From UMGS1474 sp050946775 (GTDB lineage Bacteria; Bacillota; Clostridia; Oscillospirales; Acutalibacteraceae): a stretch of DNA of 64,000 bases. A program made the translations under genes and the position numbers. This document shows positions 9,704 through 17,517 of this stretch, piece after piece. A model generated the notes under the pieces. The model was not told the DNA's origin, did no database searches, and saw only the letters and a program-made list of their open reading frames with translations. The DNA is taken from positions 5,411-69,410 of the forward strand of contig JBMNVL010000001.1 of NCBI GenBank assembly GCA_050946775.1, written 5' to 3'. How positions within the stretch are numbered: position 1 is the stretch's first letter; every line of letters starts with the position of its first letter.

Positions 9704-10330
9704 TTACATCCCCCAGATCAGCAGTGCCACGAATTCCAGCAGACCGATCGAGAGCATGATCAGGATCTCTTTGGCGCCGGGCTTGGGCACGTGCAGCCAT
9801 TTGCAGACGAAGGCGGCGGCGATCACCAGCAAGGCGCCGCCGTATACGAAGGGAAACGCCACCGCCGGCATCAGCCGGTGGAGCAGATAGACGAAGGGCA
9901 ATATCAGCGATACCATCGTCACCGGCAGACCGAGATAGCCCACCGTGCGGTTGTTCTGGTCGGTCACCCGCTCTTCGGCGCCGATGTTGAAAAAGGCCAG
10001 CCGGATCATCGCCGCCAGGACGTAGAGGATGAAAACGGGGAAGAAGTACCACGCTCTGAGCCCGGCGGCGTAGCCGATGGTGGTGGGAAGCACGCCGAAG
10101 CAGACCAGATCGCACAGGGAATCCAGCTGGATGCCGAACCGCTTTTCCTCCACCGTGCTTTTGGTGCGGGTACGGGCGATCCGCCCGTCGAAGGTATCGC
10201 ACAGTCCGCAGATCACCAAGCAGATGATCCCGCCCAGCGGATGTCCGGCGCAGGTCAGACCGATCCCCAGCACGCCGGTGGCGAGGCTGGCGAAGGTCAG
10301 CCAGACGGTGTAGTTATAAAATCCCAGCAT
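9704..10330 (-). CDS. pssA: CDP-diacylglycerol-serine O-phosphatidyltransferase
   Basis: A 208-residue membrane enzyme that makes phosphatidylserine from CDP-diacylglycerol and serine. It carries the CDP-alcohol phosphotransferase motif: DGRIAR, then a loop, then GIQLDSLCD, near residues 41-71. Several hydrophobic helices follow. The open frame is longer upstream, but the ATG at 10330 has GAGGAGGAACGGACAAA before it and gives the standard N-terminus (FYNYTVWLTFASL). It feeds the psd product made by the next gene. Confidence 0.93.
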   Translation of the reverse strand: MLGFYNYTVWLTFASLATGVLGIGLTCAGHPLGGIICLVICGLCDTFDGRIARTRTKSTVEEKRFGIQLDSLCDLVCFGVLPTTIGYAAGLRAWYFFPVFILYVLAAMIRLAFFNIGAEERVTDQNNRTVGYLGLPVTMVSLILPFVYLLHRLMPAVAFPFVYGGALLVIAAAFVCKWLHVPKPGAKEILIMLSIGLLEFVALLIWGM

Positions 10331-10359
10331 TTTGTCCGTTCCTCCTCGATTGCGCGGGT

Positions 10360-11406
10360 CTACGCCCGCGGCTGACCGTGCAGGGTGCGTCCCGACAGCA
10401 TCTGCCGGGTGATCAGGAATACCACGCTGCACAGCAGCAAACAGCCGTAATAATTGAGTCCGCGGGTCAACAGCAGCGCCGGCTCCAGCAGATGGGGCGG
10501 GTAGACGGTGCCGTAAAGAGCCAAAAACATGGTCTCGGCGGCGCCGACCGCGCCGGGCAGGGGCAGCGAATCCACCGCGATGGAGATCACCACCTGCACC
10601 GCGATCAGATAAGGCAGGCTGAGCGCCCCGCCACCCAAGCTGAGATAGACCCAGTAGGAAACCGAGAACATCGCCAGCCGCTGCGCCAGCGTCCACAAAA
10701 AGGTACGCAGGGTGACCGACGGGTTTTGCCGGATGAAGCGGGCGCCGTCGTGGTACTCCTTCAAGTGCCGTTCCAGTGATTCCAGCGCCGCTTTCGGGCG
10801 CTTGATCAGCCGCAGCTTTCCGCCCCAGCGGATCAGCCGCCGTCCCAACCGGGGCATCAGGGTGCGGGAAAACATCGCCAGCAAAAACAGCGCCATCACC
10901 ACGACGTTGATGACCACGCCCAGCGCGAACAGCACCTTGAAATACCATTTGCCGTCGAAGATCAGCCCGGGAAAGACGCACACCGCGACCAGTCCCAGCG
11001 CCATCAGCACCGCCTTGTACACCACCGTGTACAGCAGCAGCACCAGCCCGCTGCGCGCCACCGGAACGCCCCGCTTGGCCATGTAATACGCCACGGCGGG
11101 CTGGCCGCCGGTGGCCGACGGGGTGATGGCGGCGAAATAAAAGTCGATGCAGGCGTAGGAAAAGCCGTGGTACAGCGGGACGCGGTTGCCCAGCGGCTTC
11201 AGGATGACCTGATAGCAGCGCCCTTCGCCCCACAGAAAGGCCAGCACCATCGCCAGCCCCACCAGCAGATATTTCTTGTCGGCCCGCAGCATGACCGCCC
11301 ACATGGCCCCGGGATCCAGCCGCCGCAGCAGCAGATAAAATGTCAACACGATCAGCGCGGCCAGCACCAACAGGTTGCGGACCTGCGATCTTGAATTTTT
11401 GAACAT
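10360..11406 (-). CDS. Lysylphosphatidylglycerol synthase-type flippase-like membrane protein
   Basis: A 348-residue polytopic membrane protein of the LPG_synthase_TM (UPF0104/AglD-like) family. About eight hydrophobic helices are seen, with family motifs ATGGQPAVAYYMAKRG and LPLPGAVGAAETMF. Members move or modify membrane lipids; no aminoacyl-transfer domain is attached here. I prefer ATG 11406, preceded by AGAGGG, over the in-frame GTG at 11412. It is the first gene of the leftward lipid operon and has its own promoter. Confidence 0.85.
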   Translation of the reverse strand: MFKNSRSQVRNLLVLAALIVLTFYLLLRRLDPGAMWAVMLRADKKYLLVGLAMVLAFLWGEGRCYQVILKPLGNRVPLYHGFSYACIDFYFAAITPSATGGQPAVAYYMAKRGVPVARSGLVLLLYTVVYKAVLMALGLVAVCVFPGLIFDGKWYFKVLFALGVVINVVVMALFLLAMFSRTLMPRLGRRLIRWGGKLRLIKRPKAALESLERHLKEYHDGARFIRQNPSVTLRTFLWTLAQRLAMFSVSYWVYLSLGGGALSLPYLIAVQVVISIAVDSLPLPGAVGAAETMFLALYGTVYPPHLLEPALLLTRGLNYYGCLLLCSVVFLITRQMLSGRTLHGQPRA

Positions 11407-11450
11407 ACACACAGCCCTCTTTATAAGGGTAACCAGATAACGCTATCGCT

Positions 11451-11479
11451 ATTATACACGATTGCGGCGCAAATGTCCA
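11451..11479 (-). promoter_or_regulatory. Promoter of the lipid operon
   Basis: On the minus strand TGGACA and TATAAT are separated by 17 bp, about 45 bp before the start of the flippase-like gene. Confidence 0.75.
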
Positions 11480-11511
11480 GCCGAAAAGAAAAATGTCACG
11501 AAAACGCAAGG

Positions 11512-11545
11512 AAAACGCCCGTGTCAAAGAAAACGCGGGCGTTTT
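11512..11545 (-). terminator. Terminator after the glyS operon
   Basis: An AAAACGCCCG / CGGGCGTTTT stem lies just after the exporter gene; in the minus direction it ends in a short T tract. Confidence 0.8.
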
Positions 11546-11548
11546 GCG

Positions 11549-12052
11549 TTAAAACAGGGTGATCAGCCAGGGGATCAGATAGGTGGCCGTACACATGATG
11601 GCGGTGGCGAGCAGCAGTCCCACCAGAATGGCGGGAAAGGCTTTTTTGAAGGGGATCCCGAGCAGCGAGGCGATCAGCGCGCCGGTCCAGCCGCCGGTGC
11701 CCGGCAGGGGAATGCCGACGAACAGCACCAGTCCCCAGAACTCGTACTTCTGGATCTTGTCGCTTTTGCCCAGCGATTTTTTCTCCAGCTTTTCCACCAG
11801 CGGACGGAACAGCCGGGTGCGCTTGAGCCAATCGAAAAGAGGGGTGATGAACCACAGAATAAAGGGGATGGGCAGAATGTTGCCCAGAAGACAGATGGCG
11901 ATGGCCGGCGCCACGTCCAGTCCCAGCAGCGCCGCGGCGATCAAGCCGCCGCGCAGCTCCAGTATCGGGATCATCGAGATGATCAACGGGATCAGCCAGG
12001 GCGGTATCCCGCTGAGCGCCTCGGTGAACCATTGCGCTAACGATTCCGTCAT
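11549..12052 (-). CDS. Small multidrug export-type membrane protein (COG2426)
   Basis: A 167-residue membrane protein of the Sm_multidrug_ex family. Motifs are IPILELRGGLIAAALLG near the start, LFVGIPLPGTGGWTGALIAS in the middle, and four to five hydrophobic helices. The name is historical; a transport role is not proven for the family. It starts 3 bp after the glyS stop, so it is transcribed with glycyl-tRNA synthetase, a pairing without an obvious functional reason. Confidence 0.88.
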   Translation of the reverse strand: MTESLAQWFTEALSGIPPWLIPLIISMIPILELRGGLIAAALLGLDVAPAIAICLLGNILPIPFILWFITPLFDWLKRTRLFRPLVEKLEKKSLGKSDKIQKYEFWGLVLFVGIPLPGTGGWTGALIASLLGIPFKKAFPAILVGLLLATAIMCTATYLIPWLITLF

Positions 12053-12055
12053 GGC

Positions 12056-13435
12056 TTAAAAGCGGAGCTTGTCCGCCAGATAGGCCGACAGGCCGTCGAT
12101 GGCCACCCGCTCCTGCGCCATGGTGTCGCGGTCGCGCACGGTGACGCAGCCGTCGGCGGCCGATTCGAAATCGTAGGTGACGCAGTAGGGGGTGCCGATC
12201 TCATCCTCCCGGCGATACCGCTTGCCGATCGAGCCGGTCTCGTCGTAGTCCACCATGAAGTCTTTGGAAAGCATTTCGTGGATTTTCAGCGCTTCCTCGC
12301 CCAGCTTCTTGGACAGGGGCAGCACCGCCGCCTTGAAGGGCGCCAGCGCCGGATGCAGCCGCAGCACCACCCGGACGTCGTTTTTCTCGGCGTCGACGAG
12401 CTCCTCGTCGTAGGCGTCACACAGGAAGGCCAGCACCACCCGGTCGGCGCCCAGCGACGGCTCGATGACGTAGGGGATGTAATGCTCGTTCGATTCCTGA
12501 TCGAAATACTCCAGCTTCTGCCCGGAATGGTTGGAATGCTGGGTCAGATCGTAGTCGGTGCGGTCGGCGATGCCCCACAGCTCGCCCCATCCGAAGGGGA
12601 AGAGGAACTCGAAGTCGGTGGTGGCGTTGGAGTAGTGGGACAGCTCCTTTTGCTCGTGATCCCGCAGCTTGAGGTTTTCCGCCTTCATGCCCAGCCCCAG
12701 CAGCCAGTTTTTGCAGAACTCCTTCCAGTAGCCGAACCACTCGAGATCGGTGCCGGGCTTGCAGAAGAATTCCAGCTCCATCTGCTCGAATTCCCGGGTG
12801 CGGAAGGTGAAGTTGCCGGGGGTGATCTCGTTGCGGAAGCTCTTGCCGATCTGCGCCACGCCGAAGGGGATCTTTTTGCGGGAGGAGCGCTGGATGTTGC
12901 CGAAGTTGACGAAGATGCCCTGCGCCGTTTCGGGGCGCAGATAGATCTCGTTTTTGGCGTCCTCGGTGACCCCCTGGAAGGTCTTGAACATCAGATTGAA
13001 GGTGCGGATATCGGTGAAATTGTGTTCGCCGCATTCGGGGCAGCGGATGTCGTGCTCGTCGATGTAGGCCTTCATCTCGTCGAAGCTCCAGCCGCCGGGA
13101 TTGACGCCGGTGTCCTCGATCAGCTTGTCGGCGCGATGGCGGGTCTTGCAGCTTTTGCAGTCCATCAGCGGGTCGGAAAAATTGCCCACGTGACCCGACG
13201 CCACCCACACCTGCGGGTTCATCAAAATGGCGCTGTCCAGCCCGACGTTGAGGGGATTTTCCTGGACGAATTTCTTCCACCAGGCGCGCTTGACGTTGTT
13301 TTTCAGCTCCACGCCCAGAGGGCCGTAATCCCAGGTGTTGGCCAGTCCGCCGTATATATCCGAACCGGGGTAGACGAAACCCCGCCCTTTGCAAAGGGAG
13401 ACGATCTTGTCCATGGTTTTGTCCGCGTTGTTCAT
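12056..13435 (-). CDS. glyS: Glycyl-tRNA synthetase (homodimeric class II)
   Basis: A 459-residue enzyme charging tRNA-Gly, of the single-chain alpha2 type rather than the glyQ/glyS pair. Class II motifs are clear: [45 protein letters not shown] and EPSLGADR (motif 3). The open frame extends upstream, but ATG 13435 has AAGGAGGAAACGCCA in front and fits the family. No T-box leader is visible in the 40-nt leader. A tRNA-Gly gene lies at 22461-22536 in this window. Confidence 0.95.
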   Translation of the reverse strand: MNNADKTMDKIVSLCKGRGFVYPGSDIYGGLANTWDYGPLGVELKNNVKRAWWKKFVQENPLNVGLDSAILMNPQVWVASGHVGNFSDPLMDCKSCKTRHRADKLIEDTGVNPGGWSFDEMKAYIDEHDIRCPECGEHNFTDIRTFNLMFKTFQGVTEDAKNEIYLRPETAQGIFVNFGNIQRSSRKKIPFGVAQIGKSFRNEITPGNFTFRTREFEQMELEFFCKPGTDLEWFGYWKEFCKNWLLGLGMKAENLKLRDHEQKELSHYSNATTDFEFLFPFGWGELWGIADRTDYDLTQHSNHSGQKLEYFDQESNEHYIPYVIEPSLGADRVVLAFLCDAYDEELVDAEKNDVRVVLRLHPALAPFKAAVLPLSKKLGEEALKIHEMLSKDFMVDYDETGSIGKRYRREDEIGTPYCVTYDFESAADGCVTVRDRDTMAQERVAIDGLSAYLADKLRF

Positions 13436-13474
13436 TGGCGTTTCCTCCTTGGTCATAAAAACGTTCGTTGTTTT

Positions 13475-13503
13475 AGTGTAATCCAAAACGCAAATCTTGT
13501 CAA
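13475..13503 (-). promoter_or_regulatory. glyS promoter
   Basis: Minus-strand TTGACA and TACACT with a 17-bp spacer; the leader before the glyS start is about 35 nt. Confidence 0.85.
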
Positions 13504-13512
13504 CCTTTCCAA

Positions 13513-13541
13513 TTGTTTTTGGCAGGAAAATGTGGTAAAAT
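13513..13541 (+). promoter_or_regulatory. Promoter of the GH43 gene
   Basis: Plus-strand TTGTTT and TAAAAT with a 17-bp spacer, back-to-back with the glyS promoter and about 60 bp before the start codon. Confidence 0.7.
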
Positions 13542-13602
13542 TAAAGGTAGGCGAAAGGGAACATACCGACGCAAAGCCAAAAAAGAAAGAAGAGGGATTA
13601 CG

Positions 13603-16533
13603 ATGAAAAAAACAGCCATCCGCGCCCTGCTGGGGCTGGTGCTGGCCGCGGCGCTGCTGATCGGCGCCCCGCCGGCCGGCGCGCAGGCGGAGCCTGCCGT
13701 GAGCAAGCCCGGGTCGATCCTGATCCTGGGCGATTCCATCGCCGCCGGCTATCTGGACGAAAACCCCGGCCAGTACGGCGATAACGCCACCTACCGCTAC
13801 AGCACCCTGATCCAAAACGACACCGGCATCCCGGTGACCAACCGCGCCGTCAGCGGCTGGACCACCGGCACGCTGCTGAACGGTCTGAACGAAAAGACCG
13901 CCGGCATCGCAAGCGTCGATCTGATCGGTATCTCCATCGGCGGCAACGACATCATGGGCGGCGATACCGGCGCCATCAACACCGCGACCAATAATCTGCG
14001 CGGCATTTTCGACGGCCTGCTGACCAAATATCCCGCCGCGACGATCGTCATCCATTCGGTCTACAACCCGATAGGAGCCCAGGCGGAGTCGATCATCACC
14101 GCCATGAACGGCGCCATCGCCGGCCTGGCGGAGGAGTACGACGGCCAGGTGGTGGTACTGGACACCTACACCGCCTTCCTCGGGAAAGAGGATACCCACG
14201 TTTGCGACGACCACATCCATCCCAACATCGCCGGCCACCGGCTGATCGCCGATCTGTACGAGGCGCTGTGGGCGGCCCCCGAAACCCCGGACGAGCCGCC
14301 AAAGCCCGCCGTGGTTTACGGCGATATCGACGGCAACCCCGGCGTGACCGCTGCCGACGCGCTGATGGCGCTGCAGGCCGCCACCGGCAAGATCCTGCTG
14401 GATGAGAGCCAGGCGGCTGCCGCCGACGTGGACGGCAATCCCGGCGTGACCGCCGCCGACGCGCTGCTGATCCTGCAGCGTGCCACCGGCAAGATCAACG
14501 CCTTCCCGGTGCAGGACGAGCCGCTGCCGGTCCGCACCGCCGGCAACCCCATCTTCACCGACATCTTCACCGCCGACCCGTCGGCCCACGTCTGGAGTGA
14601 GGCCGGGGACGAGCGGCTGTACGTGTATCCCTCCCACGACCAGTTCCCGGCGCAGGGCTGCGATTTCATGGACAAATACCACGTCTATTCCACCACCAAT
14701 ATGGTCGACTGGTACGACCACGGGCAGATCCTCTCCTCCGACGACGTGGAGTGGGGCCGTCCCGAGGGCGGCTTCATGTGGGCGCCCGACGCGGCGTATA
14801 AGGATGGCACCTACTACTATTTCTTCCCCCATCCCAGCGAGACCGATTGGGACCGCTCCTGGAAGATCGGCGTCGCCACCAGCGACAAGCCGGCCGAGGA
14901 CTTCTCCGTTGTGACCCAAAAGCCCGACGGCAGCCCCTATCAGGGCTATATCGAGGGGATCCCCTACGCGTCCACCCGCGGTTTGATCGATCCCTGCGTC
15001 TTCAAGGACGACGACGGCAAGTACTATATGTCGGTGGGCGGCGGCGGCAAATGCTATCTCGCCGAGATGACCGACGATCTGCTGGGCATTAAAGAGGACA
15101 CCTGGACCGATATCACCGCCCAGCTGTACTATCCCGGCGCCGACCGCCATCCCGGCGGCGACGCCCGCGATTTCCACGAGGGCTCGTGGATCTTCAAGCG
15201 GGGCGATATCTACTATCTGATGTTCCCCGACGGGGTGAGCGACGCTGATGGCGGCAACCGGATGCGGTATGCCATGGCCGACAGCGTCATGGGCCCGTAC
15301 GTTACCCAGCCCGAGCCTTTCCTCGATTCGGTGCTGGACTGCGATACCACCCACGGCTCGATCGTCGAGTATAAGGGGCATTGGTATATTTTCTACCATA
15401 ATTCCGCTTTGTCGGGCGCCGGCAATCTGCGTTCGGTCTGCGTGGACGAGGTCTTCTTCAACGACGACGGCACCATCCAAAAGGTGACCCAGACCGCCGA
15501 GGGCGTTTCGGCGATCGGCCCGGACGAGACCGGCGCGTACGCCCCCAACCAGACCGGCGCGCTGATCATCAGCGACGAGACCATCGAAGGCTACAAGCAG
15601 ACTTACACCCATGGGTATGATTACGATCTCAACTTCGCCACGGTGGACGTGGATCTGACCAAGCTGTCCGACAGCCAGAAAAACCCCGACGGCACCGCCA
15701 AGGAGTATCCCCAGATCGTGGGTGCCGGCGCGAGCCGCCACACCGTGACCCTGACCGCGCCGGGCGCTTATCTGCAGTTCGACGGCGTGGTGGGCGGCAA
15801 GCAGGACGGCAAGGCGCTGCTGGAGGTGCATTACGGCGCCGGCGACAAACCCAACTTCCAGGTGAAGACCACCGGGATGGAGGGCGGTCTGAACGCCACC
15901 ACCAGCTACTACATGAAGATGGACACCACCGGCAGTTGGGAGGAATTCACCGGCGTGGCCTACTGCATCATTGATCTCAAGGCCGGGGCGGACAACTCCG
16001 TCTGGCTGGCCAGCGGATCGGGCGGCGCCAACTTCACCGGCATTACGGTGTATCTGCCCGAGGACAACGTCGATCCCACCCTGCAGCCCAAGGATCCCAC
16101 CGTGGTGGATTACAGCGTTTACACCGGCCCGGCGACCACCTACACCCTGAAGGACGCCACGGTCGGCTCCACCACCGGCAACCCGGATAACTACCCGGTG
16201 ATCGAAGGCGATCTGACCCTGCACAACATGGAGCGCGGCGGCGCCTACGTCGACATTCCGAACATCGACGGCGGCAAGGGCGGTAAGGCGATGGTCACGC
16301 TGGAATACTGCTCCTTCAACGACGGCTCGCTGACCCTGTCGGCCAACGGCGTGGCGCTGGAGCTTGGCTCCAAGCTGGGCTTCGAGTCCAACGAGAGCTG
16401 GGACAGCTATGCCGGCAAGCTGGTCGGACAGGTCGAGCTCAACGCCGGCACCGGCAACGTCATCCGGATCGCCGGCGGTGGCGGCGGCGTCAATCTGCGC
16501 AACATCACCGTCACCCTGCTCCCGCAGGATTAA
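13603..16533 (+). CDS. Secreted SGNH esterase-dockerin-GH43 multidomain enzyme
   Basis: A 976-residue modular plant-polysaccharide enzyme. Order: Sec signal peptide (1-28, ending AGAQA); SGNH/GDSL esterase with GDSIAAGY near residue 43 and CDDHIHPN near 201-208; type I dockerin near 240-300 (two GD-x-D-x-NPGVTAADAL repeats); GH43 beta-propeller from about 315 to 640 with ADPSAHVW (base), GLIDPCVF (Asp) and DFHEGSWIF (acid Glu); then two beta-sandwich CBM6/35-like modules (about 680-825 and 845-976). ATG 13603 follows AAGAGGGA. The dockerin is internal, which is unusual. Substrate is likely arabinose- or xylose-containing, by inference. Confidence 0.9.
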   Translation: MKKTAIRALLGLVLAAALLIGAPPAGAQAEPAVSKPGSILILGDSIAAGYLDENPGQYGDNATYRYSTLIQNDTGIPVTNRAVSGWTTGTLLNGLNEKTAGIASVDLIGISIGGNDIMGGDTGAINTATNNLRGIFDGLLTKYPAATIVIHSVYNPIGAQAESIITAMNGAIAGLAEEYDGQVVVLDTYTAFLGKEDTHVCDDHIHPNIAGHRLIADLYEALWAAPETPDEPPKPAVVYGDIDGNPGVTAADALMALQAATGKILLDESQAAAADVDGNPGVTAADALLILQRATGKINAFPVQDEPLPVRTAGNPIFTDIFTADPSAHVWSEAGDERLYVYPSHDQFPAQGCDFMDKYHVYSTTNMVDWYDHGQILSSDDVEWGRPEGGFMWAPDAAYKDGTYYYFFPHPSETDWDRSWKIGVATSDKPAEDFSVVTQKPDGSPYQGYIEGIPYASTRGLIDPCVFKDDDGKYYMSVGGGGKCYLAEMTDDLLGIKEDTWTDITAQLYYPGADRHPGGDARDFHEGSWIFKRGDIYYLMFPDGVSDADGGNRMRYAMADSVMGPYVTQPEPFLDSVLDCDTTHGSIVEYKGHWYIFYHNSALSGAGNLRSVCVDEVFFNDDGTIQKVTQTAEGVSAIGPDETGAYAPNQTGALIISDETIEGYKQTYTHGYDYDLNFATVDVDLTKLSDSQKNPDGTAKEYPQIVGAGASRHTVTLTAPGAYLQFDGVVGGKQDGKALLEVHYGAGDKPNFQVKTTGMEGGLNATTSYYMKMDTTGSWEEFTGVAYCIIDLKAGADNSVWLASGSGGANFTGITVYLPEDNVDPTLQPKDPTVVDYSVYTGPATTYTLKDATVGSTTGNPDNYPVIEGDLTLHNMERGGAYVDIPNIDGGKGGKAMVTLEYCSFNDGSLTLSANGVALELGSKLGFESNESWDSYAGKLVGQVELNAGTGNVIRIAGGGGGVNLRNITVTLLPQD

Positions 16534-16544
16534 GCGCAAACGGC

Positions 16545-16578
16545 AACCGCCCGGTCGGGAAACCCGACCGGGCGGTTT
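16545..16578 (+). terminator. Terminator after the GH43 gene (first copy)
   Basis: The stem AACCGCCCGGTCGGG pairs with CCCGACCGGGCGGTT. An almost identical hairpin recurs at 17471-17517. Confidence 0.85.
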
Positions 16579-16592
16579 GTGTTGCGGAAAAA

Positions 16593-16808
16593 TTATTTGC
16601 TTGTTTGAGGGTTGTTTGTCCTGTCTAAAAGATAATCTATGCTGCAATTATAGAAGTTTGCCAACGTGATTAATGTCTCTGCCGTTAAAGCGATTACGCC
16701 GGTTTCATACTGCGAATACGTGTTTTGTGAAACATGAAGAATCTTGGCAATGTCCTTTTGTTTGAGGTCATTATCTTCCCGAATATTCCTTATATTTCTA
16801 TAAACCAT
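16593..16808 (-). CDS. XRE-family transcriptional regulator
   Basis: A 71-residue helix-turn-helix protein with a complete domain: YRNIRNIREDNDLKQKDIAK, SQNTYSQYETG and LANFYNCSIDYLLDRTN. I use ATG 16808, which has CGGTGA upstream, rather than the GTG at 16817. Its codons are AT-rich compared with the surrounding genes. It is divergent from a frameshifted zinc-ribbon gene and a Cys-rich lipoprotein, and a palindrome between the rightward promoter boxes is a good candidate for its operator. Confidence 0.85.
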   Translation of the reverse strand: MVYRNIRNIREDNDLKQKDIAKILHVSQNTYSQYETGVIALTAETLITLANFYNCSIDYLLDRTNNPQTSK

Positions 16809-16850
16809 TTTAATCACCGAGTGTATTATGGCTTATCTGGAAAAAAGATG

Positions 16851-16879
16851 TTGACTTTTATCTGTAATACAGATATAAT
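16851..16879 (+). promoter_or_regulatory. Promoter with embedded palindromic operator
   Basis: TTGACT and TATAAT are 17 bp apart. The spacer region contains TATCTGT-AAT-ACAGATA (16859-16875), a perfect dyad overlapping the promoter, probably bound by the divergent XRE protein. Confidence 0.8.
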
Positions 16880-16901
16880 CAAACATAAAGGAGGTATAAA
16901 T

Positions 16902-17106
16902 ATGAGAGCACCCGACAAATGCCCGATGTGTGACAATGCACTCCGGTGGGAAAAGTGGATTAAACGAAAAAAGGATTCAGCATGGGCAAAGATGCTGTGG
17001 GCGGCTTACTGCTGAGACCAGTTGGACTTTTAGGAGGAGCGCTCGGCAAGAAAAATCCTATCATTGTTGCGGAGCGTGTGGATTTGAACATGAGTACGAT
17101 GGATAA
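16902..17106 (+). pseudogene. Frameshifted small zinc-ribbon protein
   Basis: The ATG after AAAGGAGGTATAAAT opens MRAPDKCPMCDNALRWEKW but the frame stops at 17015. Adding one A to the A6 run near 16966 gives GFSMGKDAVGGLLLRPVG and LLGGALGKK, and adding one A to the A5 run near 17052 gives SYHCCGACGFEHEYDG ending at 17106. The restored protein (about 68 residues) has CPMC and CCGAC knuckles around a Gly-rich hydrophobic helix, a pattern I associate with small clostridial zinc-ribbon membrane proteins. Both defects are one-base losses in homopolymers, so sequencing error is as likely as real decay. Confidence 0.7.
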
Positions 17107-17115
17107 GGAGCACTT

Positions 17116-17460
17116 ATGAAAAAAATTATATGTATCCTTGCGGTTTTGATTATAACTGTCAGTATGGGAGCGTGTGATCCAACCAAGAAAGAGGCGACAT
17201 CCTCTTCTGTCAACGTTACTCGGTATTACCCGCAGAGGAATAGTTCGGGAAACAATGATTCCGGTTCCATTAGCTTTACAAATAAATATGGCACACCAAC
17301 AACAATTTGCGCCCACGCCGGATGCAGTAATTACATAGCGTCATCCGGCGACACCAACTGTTGTACGCTCCATTCACAACGGTGCCTCAACTGCAACAAA
17401 TTCATTGATGAAGATGCGTTGTATTGTGTCGACTGCCTAGCAAGTGCATTTGCACAATAA
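17116..17460 (+). CDS. Cysteine-rich lipoprotein of unknown function
   Basis: A 114-residue protein with a lipoprotein signal (MKKIICILAVLIITVSMGAC, Cys at 20), a Ser/Asn-rich linker and a C-terminal domain with ten Cys and His residues: CAHAGCSNYIASSGDTNCC, HSQRCLNC, and YCVDCLAS. The CxxC-type pairs suggest metal binding outside the membrane, by inference. The ribosome site AAGGAG overlaps the stop of the frameshifted zinc-ribbon gene, so the two were probably translated together. Base composition is AT-richer than the flanks. Confidence 0.75.
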   Translation: MKKIICILAVLIITVSMGACDPTKKEATSSSVNVTRYYPQRNSSGNNDSGSISFTNKYGTPTTICAHAGCSNYIASSGDTNCCTLHSQRCLNCNKFIDEDALYCVDCLASAFAQ

Positions 17461-17470
17461 TCAAACAAAC

Positions 17471-17517
17471 AACCGCCCGGTCGGAAACCCGACCGGGCGG
17501 TTGTTTTCTGTTTTTTT
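17471..17517. terminator. Terminator (second copy), between convergent genes
   Basis: The stem AACCGCCCGGTCGG pairs with CCGACCGGGCGGTT, then GTTTTCTGTTTTTTT. Nearly identical to 16545-16578, the two copies bracket the XRE/zinc-ribbon/lipoprotein cassette. Confidence 0.85.

Noticed and set aside
13436..13503. T-box leader for glyS
   Set aside because: Only about 35 nt separate promoter and start codon; no T-box sequence or antiterminator.
13453..16647. Long minus-strand open frame of 1064 codons
   Set aside because: It is antisense to the GH43 enzyme, whose domains and catalytic motifs are clear; GC-rich third positions remove stops from the opposite strand. No ribosome site or family motif.
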